Origin: JBFAPK01 sp040676675
GTDB lineage: Bacteria; Actinomycetota; Actinomycetes; Mycobacteriales; Micromonosporaceae
Direction of reading: 5' to 3'
Length of the DNA: 64,000 nt
Assembly: GCF_040676675.1 (NCBI RefSeq)
Contig: NZ_JBFAPK010000014.1
Span: 1 to 64,000, forward strand
The notes below the pieces were generated by a model. It ran no database searches, was not told the DNA's origin, and worked only from the letters and a program-made list of their open reading frames with translations. This document shows positions 28,026 to 35,897 of the stretch, piece by piece (positions within the stretch are counted from its first letter, which is position 1; each line of letters opens with the position of its first letter). Made by a program: the position numbers and the translations under genes.

Positions 28026-30572
28026 TCAGCCGACGTATCCGTACGCCGTGGTGCGCTGGCGGGCCGGACGACCGGCGGCCGCCGCGATGGCCTCCAACTG
28101 GGCCACGGTACGGGCGGAGCCGTTCGCCGATCCCGCCATTCGCGAAATCGTCTCCTCCATCAGCGTCCCGCCCAGATCGTTGCAACCGCCGCGGAGCATC
28201 TCGACCGTGCCCTCGTCGCCGAGCTTCACCCAGGAGCACTGGATATTGTCGATCCGGCCGTGCAGGAGCACGCGGGCCATCGCGTGCACGACGCGGTTCT
28301 CCCGCCAGGTCGGGCCCGGACGCGCGATGCCGGCGAGGTAGATCGGCGCGTTGGTGTGCACGAACGGCAGCGCCACGAACTCGGTGAAGCCGCCGGTACG
28401 GTCCTGCACCCCGGCGAGCACCCGGAAGTGGGCCAGCCACTGTCCGGGATGGTCGACGTGACCGTACATCATGGTCGAGCTGGACCGGATGCCCAACTCG
28501 TGCGCGGTGCTGACCACCTCGACCCAGGTGGCCGCCGGCAGCTTGCCCTTGGTCAGCACCCAGCGCACGTCGTCGTCGAGGATCTCGGCGGCCGTGCCCG
28601 GAATGGTGTCCAGCCCGGCGTCGCGCATCAGGCCCAGCCACTCGCGCACCGGTACGCCCGCCTTGGCCGCCGCCGTGACGATCTCCATGGGCGAGAACGC
28701 GTGGACGTGCAGCTCCGGTACCCGCTGCTTGATCGCCCGCACCAGCTCCGCGTACGCCGTCACCGGCAGCTTCGGGTCGATCCCACCCTGCATGCAGACC
28801 TCGGTGGCACCGGCCCGCCAGGCCTCCTCGGCCCGGTCGGCGACCTGCTCCACCGAGAGCCGGAACGCGTCGGCGTCCCGCTCACGCTGGGCGAAGGCGC
28901 AGAAACGGCAGCCCACGTAGCAGACGTTCGTGAAGTTGATGTTGCGGTTGACCACGTAGGTCACGTCCTCGCCGACCGCGTCCCGCCGCAGGTCGTCGGC
29001 GATCCGGCACAGCTCGTCCAGCGCCGGACCGGCCGCGGCGAAGAGCGCCAGGGCGGCCTCCGTGTGCCGCGGCTCCAGCAGCGCCGCCGGATCGGTGGCG
29101 GCCAGCCGGAGCCCCGCCCGCAGCTGGGGATCGGCGTCCGCCAGACCCGGCGCGCTCGCGGCGGTCTCCCCGATCGGACCCGGCGCGCCGCCGACCCGGG
29201 TGGCGACCTCCGACCAGTCGCCGTAGACGCTGTCGAAGTCGCCCCGCCGGTCGCCGGTACGCCCCGTCGTGTCGATCGTCGCGTGCAGGTCCGTACGGCC
29301 ACCCGGCACGAACGCGTCGTCCGGCTCCTGCCAGGGGCGGCCCACCGGCAGCGCCTCCTCGACCGCCATCCCGGTCTCCGGCCGCGCCAACGCCGTGACG
29401 TGCGGCAGCAGCCGGGGATCGAGCCACGGGTCGCCGCGGCGGACGTACTCGGGATAGATGGTCAGTCGCTCGCGCAGCGTGAACCCGGCCGCCGCCGACC
29501 ACTTGGCCAGCTCGTCCAGCTGCGGCCAGGGCCGCTCCGGGTTCACGTGGTCCGGTGTCACCGGGGAGACGCCGCCCCAGTCGTCGATGCCCGCGCGCAG
29601 CAGCAGCTCGTACTCGCCCTCGATCAGGTTGGGCGGCGCCTGGATCCGGGCCGCCGGGCCGAGCAGGATCCGCGCCACCGCCACCGTGGCGGCCAGGTCG
29701 TGCAGCTCGGCGTCGGGCATGCCCCGCATCGCCGTGTCCGGCTTGGCCCGGAAGTTCTGCACGATGACTTCCTGGATGTGGCCGTACTCGCGGTCGGCGC
29801 GCCGGATCGCGAAGATCGAGTCGACCCGCTCGGCGAGCGTCTCGCCGATGCCGATCAGGATGCCCGTGGTGAACGGCACGGCCACCCGGCCCGCGTCGTC
29901 GAGCACCCGCAGCCGTACCGCCGGTTCCTTGTCCGGCGAACCGTAGTGCGGGCCGCCCGGCTCCGACCAGAGTCGGGTGGCGGTGGTCTCCAGCATCATG
30001 CCCATGCTCGGCGCCACGGGCTTGAGCCGCTGCAACTCGGCCCAGCTCAGCACCCCGGGGTTCAGGTGCGGCAGCAGCCCGGTCTCTTCGAGCACGGCGA
30101 TCGCGCTGGCCCGTACGTAGTCCAGTGTGGAGTCGTAGCCCCGCTCGTCGAGCCACGCGCGCGCGGCCGGCCAGCGCTCCTCCGGCCGATCGCCCAGCGT
30201 GAAGAGCGCCTCCTTGCAGCCCTGCGCGGCGCCCGCCCGGGCGATCTCCAGCACCTCGTCCCGCTCCAGGTACGCGGCGGGCAGCCGGTGCGGCACGGTG
30301 GCGAACGTGCAGTAGTGGCACCGGTCCCGGCAGAGCCGGGTCAGCGGGATGAAGACCTTCTTGGAGAAGGTGACCACCCCGGGACGACCGGCGTCGCGCA
30401 GCCCCGCGTCGCGGATCGCGCCCGCGATGGCGAGCAGTTCGTCGAGCTGGGCGCCACGCGCGGTGAGCAGCGTGGCGGCCTCGTCGACGTCGAGCGCGCG
30501 GCCGTCGGCGGCGCGGCGCAGCGCGCGACGCAGACTCGCCTCGGTCGGCCGGGATTCAGTGCGGTCAGCCAC
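28026..30572 (-). CDS. fbiC: F420 precursor FO synthase (CofG/CofH fusion)
   Basis: FbiC makes FO (7,8-didemethyl-8-hydroxy-5-deazariboflavin), the chromophore of coenzyme F420, from tyrosine and a pyrimidine intermediate. The 848-residue protein carries two radical-SAM domains: the CofG half with CRDRCHYC (Cys81, 85, 88) and the CofH half with CYVGCRFC (near residue 550). Each half also has the expected AdoMet motifs and barrel. The GTG at 30572 starts the protein; length matches actinobacterial FbiC. It is transcribed alone, in the same direction as whiB. Confidence 0.97.
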   Translation of the reverse strand: MADRTESRPTEASLRRALRRAADGRALDVDEAATLLTARGAQLDELLAIAGAIRDAGLRDAGRPGVVTFSKKVFIPLTRLCRDRCHYCTFATVPHRLPAAYLERDEVLEIARAGAAQGCKEALFTLGDRPEERWPAARAWLDERGYDSTLDYVRASAIAVLEETGLLPHLNPGVLSWAELQRLKPVAPSMGMMLETTATRLWSEPGGPHYGSPDKEPAVRLRVLDDAGRVAVPFTTGILIGIGETLAERVDSIFAIRRADREYGHIQEVIVQNFRAKPDTAMRGMPDAELHDLAATVAVARILLGPAARIQAPPNLIEGEYELLLRAGIDDWGGVSPVTPDHVNPERPWPQLDELAKWSAAAGFTLRERLTIYPEYVRRGDPWLDPRLLPHVTALARPETGMAVEEALPVGRPWQEPDDAFVPGGRTDLHATIDTTGRTGDRRGDFDSVYGDWSEVATRVGGAPGPIGETAASAPGLADADPQLRAGLRLAATDPAALLEPRHTEAALALFAAAGPALDELCRIADDLRRDAVGEDVTYVVNRNINFTNVCYVGCRFCAFAQRERDADAFRLSVEQVADRAEEAWRAGATEVCMQGGIDPKLPVTAYAELVRAIKQRVPELHVHAFSPMEIVTAAAKAGVPVREWLGLMRDAGLDTIPGTAAEILDDDVRWVLTKGKLPAATWVEVVSTAHELGIRSSSTMMYGHVDHPGQWLAHFRVLAGVQDRTGGFTEFVALPFVHTNAPIYLAGIARPGPTWRENRVVHAMARVLLHGRIDNIQCSWVKLGDEGTVEMLRGGCNDLGGTLMEETISRMAGSANGSARTVAQLEAIAAAAGRPARQRTTAYGYVG

Positions 30573-30648
30573 CCGTCAAGCCTAGGGTGGTTCCGGCATC
30601 GACCGGTCGGGTGGTCCCGCCGCTCGGTCCGGGTGGCTCGTGCGCCGA

Positions 30649-30775
30649 GCCGGGGCCACGTGGTTGGCGCGACCGGGCCGGGGTCACGTGGTTCGTCGGT
30701 CGAGCCGGGGTGACGCCGGTGCTGCGGCCGGGCCGGGGTCACGTGGCGCTCGGTCGAGCCGGGGTCACGCGGTCG
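30649..30775. repeat. Five-copy minisatellite with CACGTG cores
   Basis: GCCGGGG followed by TCACGTGG or a close variant begins at 30649, 30677, 30704, 30732 and 30758, so the period is 26-28 bases. Three units contain an intact CACGTG palindrome; the third and fifth are degenerate. Unit-to-unit variation is too great, and the intervening bases too similar, for a CRISPR array. Confidence 0.7.
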
Positions 30776-30829
30776 GTGCCGCCGGGGCCGGCCGCGACTC
30801 GCGGGTTGGCGGTGCCGTGGGTGTGGGGA

Positions 30830-30892
30830 GGGGCCCGCCGTACCCGGCGAAGCCCGTCACGCTTGATGTCTTCGCCGGGCACGGCGGGCCCC
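30830..30892. repeat. 63-bp palindromic repeat, copy B
   Basis: Arms of 23 bases at 30830-30852 and 30870-30892 are complementary with one mismatch, around a 17-base loop. It is the inverse-orientation counterpart of 4508-4570 (56 of 63 bases shared). The better arm pairing suggests that this copy is younger or under selection. It could form a stable hairpin in DNA or RNA. Confidence 0.75.
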
Positions 30893-31221
30893 ACCGACGC
30901 GTCGCGCGCCGTCGTGCGGGCGCGTTCGGTGGTCGCCGGCCGCTGCGGCTCCGAGCACGGCCCGCGCCGAGGACGCGCGGAACGGGCGCGGTACCTCGAC
31001 GGCATGGCGGTGGTGCCGCTCGGCCGGGCGCGTCCCGCGCGGTCTGCTGGGCGGCCGGGTGTGTCCGCGCGGTCCACTGGGCGGCCGGGTGCGGTGGCAC
31101 ACGCGCGCCGGTTGGCCGTTACTCGCCTCGGGCGTCGTGCCGGGTTCGGGTGGGCGGGTGCGCGGCGCCGGGGGCGGTTCGCCTGTTCGGGCCGGCGGGT
31201 CGCGCGGCCCTCGGTCGGCAC

Positions 31222-31237
31222 TGTGTACCGTATGCGA
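31222..31237. promoter_or_regulatory. Possible autoregulatory GntR site
   Basis: TGTGTACCGTATGCGA contains GTACCGTATGC, close to the ATACCGTAT and GCATACAGTATGC cores upstream of the oxalate genes. It lies about 130 bases before the GntR start. A further half-site CTGTATGC stands at 31303-31310. Binding by the neighbouring regulator is inferred. Confidence 0.45.
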
Positions 31238-31367
31238 TCTTGCTTATCGATGCCCGTGCCATGTTTCCAGCGGAGCGGCGTTACCGCTTTGCATCTTGGA
31301 GACTGTATGCTATCAACCGCAACGGGCGGCAAGACGTCCGACCGACCCAGCACCGCCGGAGGTTTCC

Positions 31368-32117
31368 ATGACGGAATGGGGCTCGACCTCGCCGGCCGCC
31401 AACGGCGGCAGACGGATCGCCGCACGCCGCACCGAGGCGCGTGGCGTACGGCAGCCCTTGGAGCGTCCCGCGCCGCTGCGGCAGGCGGTCTACGACGTGA
31501 TCGCGGAGATGATTATCAACCGCGAGCTGCAGCCCGGTGAGCACCTGGTGGAGAACGAGCTCGCGGCCCAGTTGGGGGTGAGCCGCCAGCCGGTCCGGGA
31601 GGCGCTGCAACGACTGCACAGTGAGGGCTGGGTCGACCTGCGACCGGCCCTCGGCGCCTTCGTGCACGTACCGACCGAGGCCGAGGCGGACGAGCTGCTG
31701 GCGACGCGGACGTTGCTGGAGACGGAGTCGGCCCGGCTCGCCGCGAAGCGCGCCACCCCGGAACAGATCGAGCACCTCTGGGAGTTGCAGCGCGCCGGCG
31801 AGAAGGCGCTCAGCGACGACAACCAGGAGGGCCTGGTCGCCGCCAACGCCGCCCTGCACGCGTACGTGGTGGAGATGTCGGGCAACAAGGTGCTCGCCGA
31901 GCTGATCGCCCTGGTCGACCGCCGGGTGCGGTGGTACTACGTGCCGATCGCGCGCTCCCGCGGCGCCGAGGCGTGGGAGGAGCACCGGGCCTTGATCGAG
32001 GTGATCGCCAGCCGCAACGGCAAGCGCGCGGGCGACATGATGCGCCGGCACACCGAACGCACCCGGGAGAGTTACCACCAGCGGCGCAAGGAGGCCGCCG
32101 AGCGGGGCGTGATCTGA
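31368..32117 (+). CDS. GntR-family regulator (FadR subfamily), probable oxalate regulon repressor
   Basis: The 249-residue protein has a winged helix-turn-helix at about 40-105 (LRQAVYDVIAEMIINRELQPG, then VSRQPVREALQRLHSEGW) and a C-terminal all-helical FCD ligand-binding domain with an Asp/His metal-site pattern (HAYVVEMSGN, EEHRALIEVI, RHTERTRESY). FadR-type regulators usually bind organic acids or acyl-CoA. The ATG at 31368 has GGAGG seven bases ahead. It precedes a cluster of oxalate-catabolism genes whose promoters carry GCATAC/GTATGC palindromes typical of this regulator class, so it is the natural candidate for their control. The ligand is not known. Confidence 0.88.
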   Translation: MTEWGSTSPAANGGRRIAARRTEARGVRQPLERPAPLRQAVYDVIAEMIINRELQPGEHLVENELAAQLGVSRQPVREALQRLHSEGWVDLRPALGAFVHVPTEAEADELLATRTLLETESARLAAKRATPEQIEHLWELQRAGEKALSDDNQEGLVAANAALHAYVVEMSGNKVLAELIALVDRRVRWYYVPIARSRGAEAWEEHRALIEVIASRNGKRAGDMMRRHTERTRESYHQRRKEAAERGVI

Positions 32118-32199
32118 GGGTCGTACCCGCTCGCCGGCCGGGGAGCGGTCGAGATCAACTTGGTGCCGCGTCGCGCCGCCGGTGCATTACGCTCGCCGC

Positions 32200-32883
32200 G
32201 TGCTCTCACCCGGATATCCCGCACCGCCCCGTCCCCCGGTGGTTCGCCCACTCTGGTCGCTCGGCGGCCCGGCGCTTGGCGCCCTGCTCGCCGCCGGGCT
32301 GCTCACCGCGCCCATCGGAACGCTGACCAGCGCGATCCAGGGCGACCTCGGACTGACCGGCGCGGCCGTCATCGCGACCGTGGTCGCACCGTACGTGGTG
32401 GCGGCGGCGGCCCTGGTCGCGCCCGGCTACCTGCTCGGCCGGCGGTGGCCCCACGCGACCGTGTTGTCGGCACTGGTGCTCCTGCTGCTCGGGACCCTGG
32501 TGAGCGGGATCGCGCCCGGTACGGTGGTGCTGGCGGTCGGCCGGGTGCTCGCCGGGTTGGGCGCCGGAACGGTCGTCGGTGTCGTCCTCGCTCTCTCCGG
32601 TCAGGTGGCCAACTGGCGTACGCCGGCCCGGCTGGTGCTCGGCGTGGCCTTCGGCGCCGCGCTCCTGCTCGGGCCGGTCGTGGGCGGTGCGGTGGCGCGG
32701 GCGGTGAGTTGGCGGATGGGACTCCTGGTCGGCGCGCCGGTGGCCGTGATCGCGCTGGCCGTCACCGGGGTGGGCGGCATCGCCATGCTGGTCCTACGTG
32801 GTTCCCGGCAGAGCCCGCCGGTCGCCCCCGCGACGTCCACGCCGCTCCCCGGCGAGACCCGCCTCGGCGGCCCGGCGCGGTGA
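32200..32883 (+). CDS. Half-size MFS-like membrane protein
   Basis: About 227 residues with six predicted helices resembling only the N-terminal half of an MFS transporter: the helix 2-3 loop GYLLGRRWPHATVL and the helix 4 segment GRVLAGLGAGTVVG are MFS-like. There is no second half in the following DNA. The start may be GTG 32200, since TACGCT lies six bases before it and would suit a leaderless message, or GTG 32182. It could be a remnant or a real half-transporter. It follows the GntR gene by about 80 bases in the same direction and is not obviously tied to oxalate. Confidence 0.6.
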   Translation: MLSPGYPAPPRPPVVRPLWSLGGPALGALLAAGLLTAPIGTLTSAIQGDLGLTGAAVIATVVAPYVVAAAALVAPGYLLGRRWPHATVLSALVLLLLGTLVSGIAPGTVVLAVGRVLAGLGAGTVVGVVLALSGQVANWRTPARLVLGVAFGAALLLGPVVGGAVARAVSWRMGLLVGAPVAVIALAVTGVGGIAMLVLRGSRQSPPVAPATSTPLPGETRLGGPAR

Positions 32884-33215
32884 CGGTCCGGCAAGCCTGA
32901 TCCGCGCAACCCGGGCGACACCGTCCACGCCAGCCGCGTGCGCCGGGGGCGACCGGTCCGCGCGGCGGCCGTCCCCGGCGGGTGAGCGGCGTACGACGAG
33001 AGCCGGCTGGGCCTGCCAGCCGGCTCCGGGGTGGGCCGTGTCGGGACCGCGGGTCCCCTGAACGACGTGCGACGGTGTGGCCGGCGCTCCGTGGGGAGCC
33101 GACGCACACCGCCGTAGCTTCCGTCTCCGGTGTCAGCCGGACCGGGGCGCCGGCCCCGCGCCGGCCGGTCGGTGCGGGGCCGGCCCGCAACCGCCCGACC
33201 GTGGCGCGGGAACCG
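32884..33215. other. Convergent intergenic region
   Basis: Between the half-MFS gene and the oxc stop there are 332 bases with GC-rich inverted repeats, the best being 33001-33025. No gene with a plausible start and composition could be supported. Confidence 0.5.
33001..33025. terminator. Hairpin between converging genes
   Basis: AGCCGGCTGG and CCAGCCGGCT form a perfect 10-bp stem around GCCTG. It lies between the converging half-MFS and oxc genes and may end transcription from both sides. No T-run follows. Confidence 0.5.
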
Positions 33216-34943
33216 TCACTTGTACATCGTCTGGTTCATCGTGCCCGGGGCGTACGCGTCCGGGTCGACCCATACGTTGATCAGCGAGGGCAGGCCGGAC
33301 TCGCGCGCCCGGCGCAGGGCGGGGGCGATGTCCTCCGGGTTGCGGACCTCCTCGCCGTACCCGCCGAGCATCTTGGCGAACTGGTCGTAGGGGACGTCGC
33401 CGAGGGTGTTGCCGACCCGGCCGCGGGCGGCGCCGTACTTCTGGATCTGCCCGTACCGGATCTGGTTCATCGACGAGTTGTTGCCGATGATGCCGACGAA
33501 GGGCAGGTTGAACCGGACCATCGTCTCGAAGTCCCAGCCGGTGAGGCTGAAGGCGCCGTCGCCGAAGAGGCCGACGACCTCCTTGTCGGGCCGGGCGTAC
33601 TTCGCGGCGAGGGCGAAGGGGATGCCGACGCCGAGGGTGCCGAGCGGGCCCGGGTCCATCCAGTGCCCCGGGGACTTGGGCTGTACCACGCCGCCGGAGA
33701 AGGTGACGATGTCGCCACCGTCCCCGATGTAGATCGAGTCCTCGGTGAGGAACTCGTTGATCTCGTGGGCCAGCCGCAGCGGGTGGATCGGGCTCGCGTC
33801 GGAGAGCTGGCGGGGGAGCCGCTTCTCGTACGCGGCGGTCTCCTGGGCGCGCAGCTCGGCGAACCACGGCTGGCGCTTGGCGGCGCCGTTGCCGAGCCGG
33901 CCGGAGGCGGCCTGGGTGACCGCGGCGAGGATCGTGCCGGGGTCGCCGACGAGGCCGAGGTCGATGTCGCGGTTCTTGCCGACGGTGCGGTAGTCCATGT
34001 CGACTTGGACCACCGTGGCGGTCTTCGGCAGCCGGCGGCCGTAGCCCATCCGGAAGTCGAACGGCGTGCCGACGATGAGGATGACGTCGGCGTTGTTGAA
34101 GCCGTACCGCCGGGAGAGGTGGAAGTGGTGCGGGTCGCCCGGGGGCAGGGTGCCGCGCGCCGAGCCGTTCATGAAGACCGGGATGTTGAGGGTACGGGCG
34201 AACTCGATCGCGGCGTCGGTGCCGCGCGACGTCCAGACCTGCGTACCGAAGAGCACGACCGGCTTCTCGGCCCGGACCAGGATGTCGGCGAGCCGCTCCA
34301 CCGCGGCCGGGTCCCCGGCGCTCTTGGTGGAGGCGCGGTACGCGCCGGCCTGGGGGATGGTGACGTCCGCCAGTGGCACCTCGGCGTCGAGCACGTCCCG
34401 CGGGATCTCCAGGAACGACGGCCCGGGCGCGCCGTTGAAGCACTCGCGGAAGGCCATCGAGACCATGTCGGCGGTACGGGCGGTGTGCGGCACGGTGGCG
34501 GCGAACTTGGTGATCGGCGTCATCATGTCGACGTGCGGCAGGTCCTGCAGGGAGCCCATCTTGTGCTGGTTGAGGGCGCCCTGGCCGCCGATCAGGAGCA
34601 TGGGGCTCTCGGCCCGGAACGCGTTGGCCACGCCGGTGACGGCGTCCGTGGTGCCCGGGCCGGCGGTGACGACCGCGCAGCCGGGCTTGCCCGTCACCCG
34701 CGCGTAGCCGTCGGCCGCGTGCGCGGCGACCTGTTCGTGCCGGACGTCGACGACCTCGATGCCCTCGTCTACGCACCCGTCGTAGATGTCGATGATGTGC
34801 CCGCCGCAGAGAGTGAAGATGACGTCGATGCCCTCGGCCTTCAGCGCCTTGGCGACGAGGTGGCCGCCGGAGATGCGCTCGGGGTCGCGGCTCGGCTCCT
34901 GCAGGATCGGGTCCACGACGGCTTCGGTCGCGGTCTGAACCAT
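33216..34943 (-). CDS. oxc: TPP-dependent enzyme, probable oxalyl-CoA decarboxylase
   Basis: The 575-residue protein belongs to the thiamine-pyrophosphate decarboxylase superfamily: catalytic Glu70 in VVDVRHEQVAAHAADGYAR, and the TPP/Mg motif GDGAFSLTGWDFETM followed by GNN about 15 residues on. In isolation it could pass for an acetolactate-synthase-like protein. The oxalate assignment, cleavage of oxalyl-CoA to formyl-CoA and CO2, rests on the frc neighbour, the shared promoter block and the OFA transporter. The start chosen is ATG 34943 because AAGGGAG stands nine bases upstream; the TTG nine bases further up abuts that site. It is the only gene of its transcript. Confidence 0.75.
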   Translation of the reverse strand: MVQTATEAVVDPILQEPSRDPERISGGHLVAKALKAEGIDVIFTLCGGHIIDIYDGCVDEGIEVVDVRHEQVAAHAADGYARVTGKPGCAVVTAGPGTTDAVTGVANAFRAESPMLLIGGQGALNQHKMGSLQDLPHVDMMTPITKFAATVPHTARTADMVSMAFRECFNGAPGPSFLEIPRDVLDAEVPLADVTIPQAGAYRASTKSAGDPAAVERLADILVRAEKPVVLFGTQVWTSRGTDAAIEFARTLNIPVFMNGSARGTLPPGDPHHFHLSRRYGFNNADVILIVGTPFDFRMGYGRRLPKTATVVQVDMDYRTVGKNRDIDLGLVGDPGTILAAVTQAASGRLGNGAAKRQPWFAELRAQETAAYEKRLPRQLSDASPIHPLRLAHEINEFLTEDSIYIGDGGDIVTFSGGVVQPKSPGHWMDPGPLGTLGVGIPFALAAKYARPDKEVVGLFGDGAFSLTGWDFETMVRFNLPFVGIIGNNSSMNQIRYGQIQKYGAARGRVGNTLGDVPYDQFAKMLGGYGEEVRNPEDIAPALRRARESGLPSLINVWVDPDAYAPGTMNQTMYK

Positions 34944-35038
34944 TTCTCTCAACTCCCTTGAGTCGCCGCCGGCGACCTACGTGCGATGTCGTGCCGGGTC
35001 CGGCGGTGTTGGACTGGAACTCCTCCGCCATCTCTGGA

Positions 35039-35102
35039 GATTGCATACCGTATTCGGTAGGCAATATCGTTGCGCACCTGATAGTGGGGTGTCTAGGGGG
35101 TG
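35039..35102 (-). promoter_or_regulatory. Oxalate regulon promoter/operator block, copy 1
   Basis: This 64-bp block is 55/64 identical, without gaps, to 42869-42932. It contains the palindrome TTGCATACCG-TATT-CGGTAGGCAA (one mismatch in ten) and the conserved CCTAGACACCCC on the minus strand. It stands 95 bases upstream of the oxc start, in the same relative orientation as the frc copy. It is likely to combine promoter and GntR operator. Exact -35 and -10 elements are not clear. Confidence 0.75.
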
Positions 35103-35196
35103 ACGCTAGGTTTTTCGCCACCCCGGCGGACCACATCGGACCCCGGGCGCGACGGCGGCGACCTCGATGATCGCCAGGCCACGGGACATGGGCGTG

Positions 35197-35229
35197 CCGG
35201 TGCCGCGGGCGTAACGCCCGCGACACCGG
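35197..35229. other. Inverted repeat with 15-bp stem
   Basis: CCGGTGCCGCGGGCG and CGCCCGCGACACCGG pair with one mismatch around TAA. It lies in the oxc upstream region, beyond the conserved block, so it is not a terminator for an obvious gene. It may be a protein-binding site or a structured element of unknown role. Confidence 0.5.
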
Positions 35230-35317
35230 CCGGTGTTCAAGCCCGTCCAGGATGGGTAGTAAGCACGGTGACCCGCTCTCACGAGAGGGGGTGGCGTCCG
35301 CCACTAAATCATCTACT

Positions 35318-35337
35318 GCATACAAAAGCCTGTATGC
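35318..35337. promoter_or_regulatory. GCATACA-N6-TGTATGC palindrome
   Basis: Two perfectly inverted heptamers are separated by six bases, unlike the one- or four-base centres of the other sites in the cluster. It lies between the oxc promoter block and the small ORF at 35663. Inferred to be a further site for the GntR regulator. Confidence 0.5.
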
Positions 35338-35662
35338 TGGAGCCGTAAGGCCTGATGGATCGAGGGTTGAGCAGGTCGTGGTGAGCCGGAACAGTCCATT
35401 CCGTCGGGCGGCACCGGGCGAGACCCGGCCGTCGGCGGGACGGAACCGACTCGCCGGCCCCGCCCGTCGCGGCAGTGACGCCGCGCCGGGCCGACCGATA
35501 CCGACGCGACCGAACGACACCGGCCGTGCCCGACGGAGCCCCGGGTCCTGCCGGGGATGGCGGGGCCACCGCCGGACACAGCCGGTAGCGGTGTCGCGTC
35601 CTGCCACCCGGGACGTCAACCCGGGTGGAGTGAAACCAGTCGCTAACCGAGGTGATGTTGTC

Positions 35663-35893
35663 ATGACTACCCGACGAACCGCCGTACGCTTCCTCACCCG
35701 ACTGGGGCGTGGTCTCGCGCTGCCCCGCGGGTTCGTGGCGGACGGCCGTACGCTCGGCCTGGGGCTGGCCAGCGCGCTGCAGCGCCAGCAGCGAGCCAGC
35801 CAGCCGACGGACGAGGAGATCGAGCGCTTCCTCGCCGGGCACGCTGGGGAGAACCTCAGCGGGCCCACCGGGGGCGACCTGGTGTCGCGGTGA
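35663..35893 (+). CDS. Small conserved-type hypothetical protein
   Basis: A 76-residue frame starts at ATG 35663 (MTTRRTAVRFLTRLGRGLAL) after GAGGTG and ends DLVSR. It has a basic amphipathic N-terminus, RTLGLGLASALQRQQ and an acidic DEEIERFLAGH segment. No known domain is recognised. It is read away from oxc and carries a GntR-type palindrome about 325 bases upstream. The stop is followed within 75 bases by a 17-bp hairpin that could terminate it. It may belong to the oxalate regulon, but this is guesswork. Confidence 0.5.
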   Translation: MTTRRTAVRFLTRLGRGLALPRGFVADGRTLGLGLASALQRQQRASQPTDEEIERFLAGHAGENLSGPTGGDLVSR

Positions 35894-35897
35894 CCGC

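Larger units (their letters stand above)
30573..31367. other. Intergenic region fbiC-GntR with repeats
   Basis: About 800 bases separate fbiC from the regulator gene. They hold a 27-bp tandem repeat array (30649-30775), the second copy of the 63-bp palindrome, and the regulator's promoter with possible autoregulatory half-sites (31222-31237 and 31291-31310). Some open frames cross the region but they have repeat-derived, Arg/Gly-rich products and no ribosome sites, so I do not call a gene. Confidence 0.5.
34944..35662. other. Regulatory intergenic region between oxc and a small ORF
   Basis: This 719-base gap contains the 64-bp conserved promoter block (35039-35102), a 15-bp-stem hairpin (35197-35229) and a GCATACA/TGTATGC palindrome (35318-35337). 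The segment 35345-35640 is Arg-rich if translated and shows no convincing gene. Confidence 0.6.

Noticed and set aside
30649..30775. CRISPR array
   Set aside because: The units are only 26-28 bases from start to start, the bases between cores are similar rather than unique, and no cas gene is present.
33216..34943. Acetolactate synthase catalytic subunit
   Set aside because: The fold is shared, but there is no regulatory subunit gene (ilvN) or ilvC nearby, and the promoter block is shared with frc; still possible if the enzyme is assayed.
35252..35662. A longer N-terminal extension of the small ORF at 35663
   Set aside because: The extra sequence is Arg/Pro-rich, lacks a ribosome site at its start and overlaps the regulatory palindrome; the ATG at 35663 has GAGGTG in front.
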